Source: an uncultured Akkermansia sp.
GTDB taxonomy: Bacteria > Verrucomicrobiota > Verrucomicrobiia > Verrucomicrobiales > Akkermansiaceae
Direction: 5' to 3'
NCBI GenBank assembly: GCA_904501915.1
Contig: CAJGCV010000034.1
Coordinates: 1-19,932 of the forward strand
DNA length: 19,932 bases
Positions 6,715 to 13,633 of the stretch are shown one piece after another. The notes below the pieces were generated by a model. The model saw nothing but the letters and a program-made list of their open reading frames with translations, searched no databases and was not told the origin of the DNA. The translations under genes were made by a program, and so were the position numbers. Within the stretch, counting starts at the first letter, position 1; each line of letters starts with the position of its first letter.

Positions 6715-8609
6715 TTTTCCGATGTAGCTTTTTCAGAATTTTTCTGTATGGCACGCAATTCCACGCGGGCCTGTTCATACACCTCGCGTGCAAGCTTACC
6801 GGCAGCCTGAACCAGCAAGGGTCTCAACTCCCGGGCGGTGGCATGCGGATGAGTTGTATCATCATACCCCATCCATACAAACGAGCATACCCCGCGAGGG
6901 CGATACACCATAGCCCACTGGCCGCCCCCCTCCGGCAGGGTTTCATTCATAGTGACAGGTTCACCATCGGCCACATGGAAAGGCGGAAGCGTAGCCACAG
7001 CACCGGCACTCTCACGGCGAATGTACTCGGGAGATTTTTCCGGTTCATAATTGTACAATACAAGCTGGCGGCTGTTATTCCAGACGGTATTCACCATGCT
7101 CATGCGGTATCCCCTGCCCTCATTCAACAGGCAGAACAACAGGCGGGCAAGGTCCAGGCGTCTGATGTTGAACAGGCCGTTATAAAGATAGCGTTCCTGC
7201 TCCCGCGCCGGAATCTCTATGGGCAGTTTAAGCGATTTGTAGAACGAGCTCACCACATCATACCCCATACGCAGACCGGTCACTTCCGTACTGCGCGCTA
7301 CAATGTGCATATCATCCCCGCCGGGGAGGAACGCACAGCAGAACAAAAACGGAGCCGCCACGCGACCGGGACGCACTTTCCCCTGCCAGCGATCCACACC
7401 ATCCGTCACACTGCGGCCACCCACCAGGGCCAGTACCTTACCCCGCTGGTTGCGCCGTGCATCCACCACCAGCACGCAACACTGCAACAGGCCTTTCAAA
7501 TCATTATTTTCTCCACGCACTTTCAAGCCTTGCGGGCGCTTCAGTCTCGCAAAGGCACTACCAGCAGCCGCAGCGGCTTCCGGGCTCATGTCCTGCGACC
7601 ACGCCGCAGGATACGCCCCAGTGTTCTCTACCGCGGAAAGCGCAGACTCGACCGCCTTTTCCACATACTGTTGCAACGGCAGAATCAAGCTGGAAACCAC
7701 AGCGACACCGCCGGAATGCTCCGGAATCTCAGAGCCCAGCTCTTCCAGCTCGCGCCGCGTCCACATCACGGCGTACGAGCTGAACGACTCCGGCTGCTGC
7801 GGAGCCCGGGCCAGCACAATGGGGGCACTCATGGCTGCATTGCATTCCTCCTGCGTAATCATTTCGCATTCGAGCATGCGCTGCAATGTCTCATTCTTCA
7901 CGGCCATGGCGCTATCCATGCTCCGCACCGGGTTAAAGAGAGAAGGCGCCCGCACCAGACCAGCCAGCGTGGCACATTCCACCAGGTTAAGGTCTTTGAC
8001 GGATTTACCGAAATAATGGCGAGCAGCGGCCTTGATTCCATAACAATTCTGGCCGTAAAAGATACGGCTCAGGTATTGTTCCAGGATGATATTCTTATCA
8101 AAATGGCGTTCAATACGTTGTGCAAGCATCATTTCCAGCAGCTTGCGGTCCATGGACTTGCCACTCAGCTCAAAGACATTGCGCGTGAGCTGCATGGTTA
8201 TGGTCGAAGCGCCCTGCTCATAACGCATGGACTGAAGATTGCGCAAAGCGGAGCGCAACACTGAGGTATAAACAACGCCCCCATGCTCAAAAAACTTCTC
8301 ATCCTCACGAGCCACAAAGGCATTCACCAGGTGCCGGGGCAAATCCTGGCTGGACACAAAGCGGGATTCTTCCTCTGAAATGGATGAAACGTAATGATTG
8401 GATGAATCATAAAGACTGCTGGCACCTACCCCCGAGCAGACGAGGTCAAGGTTGAACTTCGAGGCTCGGTATCCATAATAGCCCATCACCCCCAGGAAGA
8501 CAGCCAGCATCCCCCCCAGGACAGTGCTGACGATAATCAGCTTCCGCTGACCAATCGACAAGAGCCGGAACCAGCTCTTGCGACGATTTGGTGTGGGGGA
8601 GTAAAACAT
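6711..8609 (-). CDS. GT51 peptidoglycan glycosyltransferase with a degenerate transpeptidase domain (class A PBP homologue)
   Basis: Class A PBPs polymerise lipid II with an N-terminal GT51 domain and cross-link with a C-terminal transpeptidase. This 632-aa protein has a basic cytoplasmic start and a membrane anchor (about 23-46). The GT51 domain is apparently intact: AREDEKFFEHGG (catalytic Glu102), GASTITMQLTRN (133-144), DRKLLEMMLAQRIE (second Glu159) and KNIILEQYLSRIFYG (172-186). The transpeptidase-like half keeps fold landmarks (LVVDARRNQRGKVLALVGG; FVWMGYDD near the end) but not the active site. Where class A PBPs have PGSSFKPF, this protein has PGRVAAPF (414-421), removing Ser and Lys. 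The KTG region reads DGEPVTMNE (548-556), and no convincing SxN is seen. I infer a polymerase with a non-catalytic, perhaps protein-binding, C-terminus. It starts 15 nt after the TPR gene and overlaps the next gene by ATGA. Confidence 0.9.
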   Translation of the reverse strand: MFYSPTPNRRKSWFRLLSIGQRKLIIVSTVLGGMLAVFLGVMGYYGYRASKFNLDLVCSGVGASSLYDSSNHYVSSISEEESRFVSSQDLPRHLVNAFVAREDEKFFEHGGVVYTSVLRSALRNLQSMRYEQGASTITMQLTRNVFELSGKSMDRKLLEMMLAQRIERHFDKNIILEQYLSRIFYGQNCYGIKAAARHYFGKSVKDLNLVECATLAGLVRAPSLFNPVRSMDSAMAVKNETLQRMLECEMITQEECNAAMSAPIVLARAPQQPESFSSYAVMWTRRELEELGSEIPEHSGGVAVVSSLILPLQQYVEKAVESALSAVENTGAYPAAWSQDMSPEAAAAAGSAFARLKRPQGLKVRGENNDLKGLLQCCVLVVDARRNQRGKVLALVGGRSVTDGVDRWQGKVRPGRVAAPFLFCCAFLPGGDDMHIVARSTEVTGLRMGYDVVSSFYKSLKLPIEIPAREQERYLYNGLFNIRRLDLARLLFCLLNEGRGYRMSMVNTVWNNSRQLVLYNYEPEKSPEYIRRESAGAVATLPPFHVADGEPVTMNETLPEGGGQWAMVYRPRGVCSFVWMGYDDTTHPHATARELRPLLVQAAGKLAREVYEQARVELRAIQKNSEKATSEK

Positions 8610-8624
8610 AGCTTCAGGAACAAC

Positions 8625-11096
8625 TTAATTCCGGACCTCTTCCATGAACTTCTTTACAGATTTGGCCGGAGTCCAATGCGGGAATTCTGCCAGCAAAGCC
8701 TGTTCGTACTGGGCGGCTTCACCCTCCTTGCCACATTTCTTGAGTGCAATCGTAATCTTGTAAAGAGCCAGCGGTTTAAGTTCCTTATCGCTCACAACGT
8801 TAGCGGTGCGGCCATAGTATTTGGCAGCCTCGCTGTACTGTTGGTCGATGTAACAGGCATCACCCAGCGTAATGAACAAAGTCGATTTGATTGGACCGTC
8901 AATACCCATGGCAATGGCAGATTCGCACACCTTGCGGGCTTCCTCACCGCGGTTCAGCCCAATGAGCAACTGCGCCTGGTCACGCATACCCTCAGCCTTG
9001 CGGTATGGCTGAGTCTCCACTGCAACGTAATGCTCGGCAGCGGCCAGACCACGAGCATAGAGCTGCAGCTCCAGGCGGGCTCTGGCGAGCGTCTTCCATA
9101 CAATGGGTTCAACCTTGGGGCGTTCCTGTTCACTGCCATCAGCAGCTGTATATTTCTCGCGCGGTTCACGCAGCAGAGCATCAGAAAGGTACTTATCTGC
9201 GGAAAGATAATCGTGCGACTGGAAGCAGGTCCAACCACACCAGCGGAGAATGGCGGGTGGCAATGCATTGTACGATGCCTGGTTGCTGCGCTCCAGCACA
9301 ATGAGCGCATTCTTGAGGTTCTCTGCATCCTTCATCTTGAAGAAGCACTGCACGAGGCGCAAATCCACGAGCGAGGCATATTGCTCCGGATACATAGTGC
9401 GGGCTTCCTGGAAATGCGGCACTGCAGCAGCGGGGTCTTTTTCTGCCAGCACGCCGGCGATATTGTAATGAGCCTCAGCCAGAGCACCCGGCTTGGTCTT
9501 GCCGCCTTTGCGGGCAACTTCTTCACACTGCCGGATAAATCCCTGGTAATAGTGAACCATTTTGTCTGCATCCCTGCCAGCGCAGAGTTTTGCCGCACGC
9601 TGCCAGCACACCAGAACCGATTCGGAGTCCGGATAATCGCGAATAACGCGGTCGTAATCTGCCAGCGCATCGCGCACATTTCCCTTCTTGCCGTGGAACG
9701 TTCCGCGCAGGGTCAATGCGTCAGGCATGCGGTAGTCTGCCGGGTAAGACTCGATATACGTAGTCAGCGTGGGAACCGGATCATAAACAGCCCCCTGAGC
9801 CGCAGTCCAGGCTTTCTTGTACATGGCATCCGGTCTCACCGCCTCGGGCAGGTTATCAAAATTCAAGGCATCAAATTGCCGGGCAGCCGCAGCGGTATCA
9901 GAATTCATCAGGCGGTCTGCATACATCAGGCGCACCAGGTCAACACACGGCAGACCGGCTGTAGGCATGCCGGGGTTCGCGTATGCTCCAAGGTATTTCT
10001 CAGCCTCCTGGAAAAAGTTTGCGCCACGAATCTGCTGCAGACAAATCATGCGGCGGTAACCGGCATCTGCCGCAAGCGGCGTGCCTGGCTGGCAGCGCTC
10101 TGCCTGTTCAAACCATACGGCGGCGGCCTCATACTGGCGCACCTCCATAGCAGACTGGCCCACGATAATCGAACGGCGGGCGTCTTTGGCAGGGTCGTCC
10201 AATGCGCTGGGCTGCGCGGAAGCACGGCGCACGACCTCAGCATACTTACCACTCTTGTAGAGCGCAAGAATGCTCTCCATCTGCGCTTCACCGGCGTATT
10301 TCTCCATACCGCGGATGCTTGTAAGGCGACTATACAGCTGCTGGGATTCATCCGTCTTGCCCAGACGCGCAGCCAGGCGTGCGGCCTGCAAGGTGGCGGT
10401 TCCGAGGACTCGCTCATCCAGCCCATTCATATTCAGAATATTGCAGAACAGCGAATACGCTTCCGTATCATTTCCATCCTCGGTCTTCATCTGCGCCATG
10501 GAAAGCAGCGCCGTCTGCATGATGAGCGGGTCCACCCCCTGCATCAACTGCAATGAACGGAACGACATTTCAGCATCTTTGCGCAGGCCGGACTGCAACT
10601 GCGCACGCCCCAACCGGTACAAGGCATCATGCTTCAGCTCGGCACGTTTGGTCTCGCGCACCGTTATCTGGTAAAAACCCATAGCCTTCTGCCACATCTG
10701 GCGCTCGGTTGCCTGGTTTGCCAACTTGTAGGCAGCTGCGGCGGCATATTCGCCTTTATGAGCATTTGCCAACTCACCCAGGGTCACATTTGATGCCGTG
10801 TGATCACCAGCCTCTGCCTGGCATATAGCTTGCAGGTACAGGGACTTGGCGCAGTTGGCCGACTGCGGGAAACGCTGAGCAAAGTCACCGAAAAGCTGAG
10901 CTGCGCGCAGCATAGCCTGCGAGCGCGACACAGGCTCTGTGGTGTTGCAAGCCTGAGTATACAGATGCTCTGCAATGGCATAACCATCAGCTTCAGCATT
11001 CGCTACGAGCGGGCCATCCTGCCCGTCCGGCTGTTGAGCAAATGCCGGCACCAGGGGAAAGCCCAGCGCCAGCACAGTAAAAAATCGAGTATTCAT
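8625..11096 (-). CDS. Large secreted TPR-repeat protein
   Basis: This 823-aa protein starts with a clear Sec signal peptide (MNTRFFTVLALGFPLVPAFA, cleavage likely before QQPDGQ). The rest is one long series of tetratricopeptide-like helical hairpins. Examples are AAAYKLANQATERQMWQKAMGFYQ, ALYRLGRAQLQSGLRKDAEMSF, ALTLRGTFHGKKGNVRDALADYDRVI and TLGDACYIDQQYSEAAKYYGR. No enzymatic domain, membrane anchor beyond the signal, or peptidoglycan-binding motif is visible, so it should be periplasmic and act as a scaffold. The frame is open to 11183, but the signal peptide fixes the start at 11096. It follows exbD by 46 nt and precedes the GT51 gene by 15 nt. That position resembles CpoB/YbgF in the tol-pal operon of proteobacteria, but the protein is several times longer and homology is not claimed. 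Confidence 0.85.
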   Translation of the reverse strand: MNTRFFTVLALGFPLVPAFAQQPDGQDGPLVANAEADGYAIAEHLYTQACNTTEPVSRSQAMLRAAQLFGDFAQRFPQSANCAKSLYLQAICQAEAGDHTASNVTLGELANAHKGEYAAAAAYKLANQATERQMWQKAMGFYQITVRETKRAELKHDALYRLGRAQLQSGLRKDAEMSFRSLQLMQGVDPLIMQTALLSMAQMKTEDGNDTEAYSLFCNILNMNGLDERVLGTATLQAARLAARLGKTDESQQLYSRLTSIRGMEKYAGEAQMESILALYKSGKYAEVVRRASAQPSALDDPAKDARRSIIVGQSAMEVRQYEAAAVWFEQAERCQPGTPLAADAGYRRMICLQQIRGANFFQEAEKYLGAYANPGMPTAGLPCVDLVRLMYADRLMNSDTAAAARQFDALNFDNLPEAVRPDAMYKKAWTAAQGAVYDPVPTLTTYIESYPADYRMPDALTLRGTFHGKKGNVRDALADYDRVIRDYPDSESVLVCWQRAAKLCAGRDADKMVHYYQGFIRQCEEVARKGGKTKPGALAEAHYNIAGVLAEKDPAAAVPHFQEARTMYPEQYASLVDLRLVQCFFKMKDAENLKNALIVLERSNQASYNALPPAILRWCGWTCFQSHDYLSADKYLSDALLREPREKYTAADGSEQERPKVEPIVWKTLARARLELQLYARGLAAAEHYVAVETQPYRKAEGMRDQAQLLIGLNRGEEARKVCESAIAMGIDGPIKSTLFITLGDACYIDQQYSEAAKYYGRTANVVSDKELKPLALYKITIALKKCGKEGEAAQYEQALLAEFPHWTPAKSVKKFMEEVRN

Positions 11097-11121
11097 ATCA
11101 GGGAAATCAGGTAGATGAAAA

Positions 11122-11147
11122 AATAACCGCAACCCCGCGCTATTATT
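11122..11147 (-). terminator. Weak hairpin with T-run after exbD (possible attenuator)
   Basis: On the minus strand AATAA and TTATT arms (11143-11147 and 11122-11126) enclose a short CGC/GCG stem, followed by a run of T. The structure overlaps the exbD stop codon. It is weak and bulged; at most it would reduce readthrough from exbB-exbD into the TPR and PBP genes. Confidence 0.22.
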
Positions 11148-11574
11148 TCTTAGCTTCGGGCATCTGCTTGGAGAAGGACACATTCCACACCCCCGCCTGG
11201 GAGCAGGTGGAAATCACGTCCGCCATGCGCTGCCAGCTCATCTGTGCGTCACCTCGGATACGCACCGGCTGGTTCGGGTTCACGGCAATCATGCGCTGCA
11301 GCATGGCGTAAAGCTTATCGCGGGTGAACACCTCACGGTCAATGGTGATGACCAGGTCACCATCTTCTTCCCGGGCGTTGATGATAATCTCATCAATAGC
11401 GCGCGAGGTTTCTTCCGTCGATTTAGGCGCAGTAGGCACCTTCACCTTCAAATCCTGCTCATTGAGAATGAACTTCTGCGTCACCACAAAGAAAATGAGC
11501 AACAGGAACACCACATCCAGCATGGGTGCCAGCTGAAAGCCAATGGGCTCGGGTATCTTGGTGTTAAACTTCAT
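11143..11574 (-). CDS. ExbD/TolR-family biopolymer transport protein
   Basis: ExbD/TolR proteins form the small subunit of proton-driven inner-membrane motors with ExbB/TolQ. The 143-aa product has the standard layout: a short cytoplasmic N-terminus, one membrane helix (about 16-36, LAPMLDVVFLLLIFFVVTQ) with the essential proton-carrying aspartate at residue 20, and a periplasmic domain ending NVSFSKQMPEAKK. The region around residues 58-75 (TSRAIDEIIINAREEDGDL) fits the usual periplasmic fold. It follows the exbB-like gene by 21 nt and has one of the few good Shine-Dalgarno sequences in the window (GGGAG, 7 nt before the ATG). No TonB, TolA or Pal gene is present, so whether it is ExbD- or TolR-type cannot be decided. 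Confidence 0.93.
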   Translation of the reverse strand: MKFNTKIPEPIGFQLAPMLDVVFLLLIFFVVTQKFILNEQDLKVKVPTAPKSTEETSRAIDEIIINAREEDGDLVITIDREVFTRDKLYAMLQRMIAVNPNQPVRIRGDAQMSWQRMADVISTCSQAGVWNVSFSKQMPEAKK

Positions 11575-11595
11575 GACGCCACTCCCGGTGTCTCA

Positions 11596-12348
11596 TTAAA
11601 AATCTTCTTCCTCCAGCACTTCCTGGGTAGCCCCGCGCTGGTATGCGTTGCCCAGGCGACGCTCACGATCCATCTGCACCGATACAACAGAGAGAATATG
11701 GGTCACCGCTACTTCCATATCGGCAATGCGCTTCTGAATGCGGCTGCGGAAGAACACATAGGCAGCCATGGCAGGAATAGCAAGCACAAGACCACCAGCC
11801 GTGGTAATCATAGCCTCGGCAATACCGTGAGCCATCTGCATCTGCTTGACCCCTTCGAAGTTACCGGCAGCCATTTCCATGAACGTCTTCATCATACCCA
11901 CCACGGTCCCCAGCAGACCAATCATGGGCGCAATGGAACCAATGTCGGAAAGCCAGTTAATCTGGCGGGTAAGGATATTGGTCTGGCGTGCGCCTTCGGC
12001 AGCGGCCACCTCGCGCACCTCCTCAATGCCGGCGCGGGGGTTACGCTGCAGGAACATGACAATCACGTGCATCGTAAGCGCAAAGCTGGAGCCGTCGCGC
12101 TCACACATGCTCATGAGCCCGGCGTAGTCCTTGCGGCGGATGCAGGATTCAACCGACATCACCATACGCGGCGGCAACACAGCAGAGGTACGGGTTGTCC
12201 AGAGGCAGACAAACATCACCATAAAAGCGACAACGGAAAGGAAAAGCAGCGGCCACATCAGCGGACCACCCTTCTCAAAAAGCTCCATGAGACCCCAGCC
12301 CATCGACTTCAGCGGATCTGTTGCAGAAAGGAATACTTGCATGTTCAC
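11596..12348 (-). CDS. ExbB/TolQ/MotA-family proton channel protein
   Basis: This is the polytopic subunit of a proton-driven motor complex, partner of the ExbD-like protein 21 nt downstream. The 250-aa product has three membrane segments: PLMWPLLFLSVVAFMVMFVC (about 27-48 counted from the internal ATG), IAPMIGLLGTVVGMMKTF (137-154) and TAGGLVLAIPAMAAYVFF (181-198). The last two carry the GLLGTVxGM and TAxGLxxAIPA signatures of the family. Two starts are possible: GTG at 12348 (MNMQVFL) or ATG at 12342. A near-consensus promoter places the transcription start almost exactly at the GTG, so the message is probably leaderless. It heads a minus-strand operon with exbD, the TPR gene, the PBP homologue, the phosphatase and rsmB, and is divergent from alr. 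Confidence 0.93.
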   Translation of the reverse strand: MNMQVFLSATDPLKSMGWGLMELFEKGGPLMWPLLFLSVVAFMVMFVCLWTTRTSAVLPPRMVMSVESCIRRKDYAGLMSMCERDGSSFALTMHVIVMFLQRNPRAGIEEVREVAAAEGARQTNILTRQINWLSDIGSIAPMIGLLGTVVGMMKTFMEMAAGNFEGVKQMQMAHGIAEAMITTAGGLVLAIPAMAAYVFFRSRIQKRIADMEVAVTHILSVVSVQMDRERRLGNAYQRGATQEVLEEEDF

Positions 12349-12354
12349 GCGCGC

Positions 12355-12383
12355 ATTATAGGCGAACTTCTGAGCAATTTCAA
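12355..12383 (-). promoter_or_regulatory. Promoter of the exbB-exbD-TPR-PBP operon
   Basis: On the minus strand TTGAAA (12378-12383) and a perfect TATAAT (12355-12360) are 17 nt apart. The projected +1, about 7 nt after the -10 box, falls on position 12348, the G of the GTG start codon, and 6 nt before the alternative ATG. There is no room for a ribosome binding site. Confidence 0.8.
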
Positions 12384-12387
12384 GCGA

Positions 12388-12412
12388 GATACCTGTCTGT
12401 ATCGTTTTTTTT
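12388..12412 (+). terminator. Terminator-like hairpin with T8 in the exbB/alr gap
   Basis: GATAC (12388-12392) and GTATC (12399-12403) form a 5-bp stem with a 6-nt loop, followed by G and eight T (12405-12412), read on the plus strand. No plus-strand gene ends here. It could stop antisense transcription leaving the exbB region, or the T-tract may simply be an A/T-rich upstream element for alr. Confidence 0.25.
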
Positions 12413-12434
12413 GCTATAGAAGCTGCAAATAAGA

Positions 12435-12463
12435 TTGCAATCAGCCACTACAGGGCATAGAAT
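12435..12463 (+). promoter_or_regulatory. alr promoter
   Basis: TTGCAA (12435-12440) and TAGAAT (12458-12463) are separated by 17 nt. The projected +1 is at about 12470, the A of the alr ATG, so a leaderless mRNA is predicted. It lies back to back with the exbB promoter. Confidence 0.65.
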
Positions 12464-12473
12464 AGTCCTATGC
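12455..12473. repeat. Inverted repeat across the alr -10 box and start codon
   Basis: GCATAG (12455-12460) and CTATGC (12468-12473) are perfect 6-bp inverted arms with a 7-bp spacer. The element covers the -10 box, the projected +1 and the start codon. It could be an operator or could fold at the 5' end of the message; 6-bp arms may also be chance. Confidence 0.35.
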
Positions 12474-13576
12474 AGGATACATCTCTCTTCCGCGCCTGGG
12501 CCGAGGTCGACACCGCCGCCATGCGACATAATCTGGCCGTAGTGCGCCGCATCTTACCCGAGCACAAGCAAATGGCCATTGTGAAAGCAGAAGCATATGG
12601 TCATGGCATCGAAGGAGTCGTGAAAGCGTTGGATGACTGCGATTTGGAATTCTTCGGCGTAGCAACGCCTGCAGAGGCACTGCGAGTGCAGGAAGCAGGC
12701 TGCAGAACCTACCCGTTTATTCTGGGTCCCTGCTACCCGGCAGAGCGAGAAATGGTGGTGCAGAATGGCTGGCGCGTGGCGCTTTCCAGCCTGGAGGAGG
12801 CCAGCCACTATAATTCCCTGGGGCAGCTTTACAATAAGAAAGTCCACCTGCATATCAACGTAGACACCGGCATGGGGCGCGCGGGGCTGCTGCCGCACAC
12901 ACTGGGCGAAATGGGGGCGCGGCTGGCCGATTTTGAGTATCTGGATATCGAGGGTGTCTATTCGCACCTTTCCGCAGCGGCAGATGATATTTCATTCACC
13001 CACAGCCAGATTCGAACCTATGAAAGCGCTCTGGCAGAGCTGAGTCTGTATCTGGACATCCCCTACCGCCACCTCTGCAGCAGCTCTGCTGTATTCAACT
13101 ACAAGGTACCCAGCACCAACATGGTGCGACTGGGCCGTATTCTGTATGGCTATTCGCCCATGCCTTCGCCCTACAACCGGGAATTGCGCAACACGCTCAC
13201 GCTCTACAGCCGTGTTACCCTGCTGCGCACCCTGCCCAGCGACCACGGTGTTTCCTATAACCACACCTACGTGACTACCGCCCCCACCCGCGTGGCCACC
13301 ATTGGCCTGGGCTTTGGCGATGGCTACCTGCACTACCTTTCCAACACCGGCGCCCGCGTCTACCTGAACGGTGAATACTGCCCGGTGCTCGGCCGGGTCA
13401 CCATGGATCAGATTATGGTGGATGTCACCCACATGGACAAGGTTCAGCCCGGCGATGTGGCAGAGATTCTGGGGCCGAACGTGCCGTGGGAAGAACTTAC
13501 CGCCCGGGCCAGAACCATCCCCAGCAACATCATCACCAGCATTTCCGGCCGCGTTCCCCGCGTCTACAAGGACTGA
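12470..13576 (+). CDS. alr: Alanine racemase
   Basis: Alr is the PLP enzyme that interconverts L- and D-alanine, supplying D-Ala for peptidoglycan. The 368-aa product has normal family length. The PLP lysine is Lys39 in MAIVKAEAYGHG (the common form is KANAYGHG, so Asn is Glu here). The second catalytic base is Tyr263 in HGVSYNHTY. VDTGMGRAGL (131-140), NMVRLGRILYGYSP (217-230), IGLGFGDGYLHYLS and VLGRVTMDQIMVDVTH are further family motifs. GYADG is replaced by GFGDG. The start ATG at 12470 coincides with the projected transcription start, and no Shine-Dalgarno exists. It is the only plus-strand gene in the central part of the window, divergent from the envelope operon and convergent with the kinase gene. 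Confidence 0.95.
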   Translation: MQDTSLFRAWAEVDTAAMRHNLAVVRRILPEHKQMAIVKAEAYGHGIEGVVKALDDCDLEFFGVATPAEALRVQEAGCRTYPFILGPCYPAEREMVVQNGWRVALSSLEEASHYNSLGQLYNKKVHLHINVDTGMGRAGLLPHTLGEMGARLADFEYLDIEGVYSHLSAAADDISFTHSQIRTYESALAELSLYLDIPYRHLCSSSAVFNYKVPSTNMVRLGRILYGYSPMPSPYNRELRNTLTLYSRVTLLRTLPSDHGVSYNHTYVTTAPTRVATIGLGFGDGYLHYLSNTGARVYLNGEYCPVLGRVTMDQIMVDVTHMDKVQPGDVAEILGPNVPWEELTARARTIPSNIITSISGRVPRVYKD

Positions 13577-13600
13577 GAATCTCTCCTGCTACCGATTCTC
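13575..13600 (+). terminator. Inverted repeat after alr (possible terminator)
   Basis: GAGAATC (13575-13581, starting inside the alr stop codon) and GATTCTC (13594-13600) form a 7-bp perfect stem with a 12-nt loop. A second small palindrome, CCATG-AGAC-CATGG, follows at 13609-13622. No good T-tract follows either. They lie between convergent genes, so either or both may work as a two-way terminator. Confidence 0.35.
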
Positions 13601-13633
13601 CGTTCAATCCATGAGACCATGGCTCTGTGCAAC

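Noticed and set aside
6843..8264. Open frame of 473 codons on the plus strand, antisense to the PBP-like gene
   Set aside because: His- and Arg-rich composition without any recognisable motif; it mirrors a strongly supported gene and is explained by codon bias.
8676..10556. Open frame of 626 codons on the plus strand, antisense to the TPR gene
   Set aside because: No recognisable domain and no promoter or ribosome binding site; the minus-strand frame has a signal peptide and clear TPR repeats.
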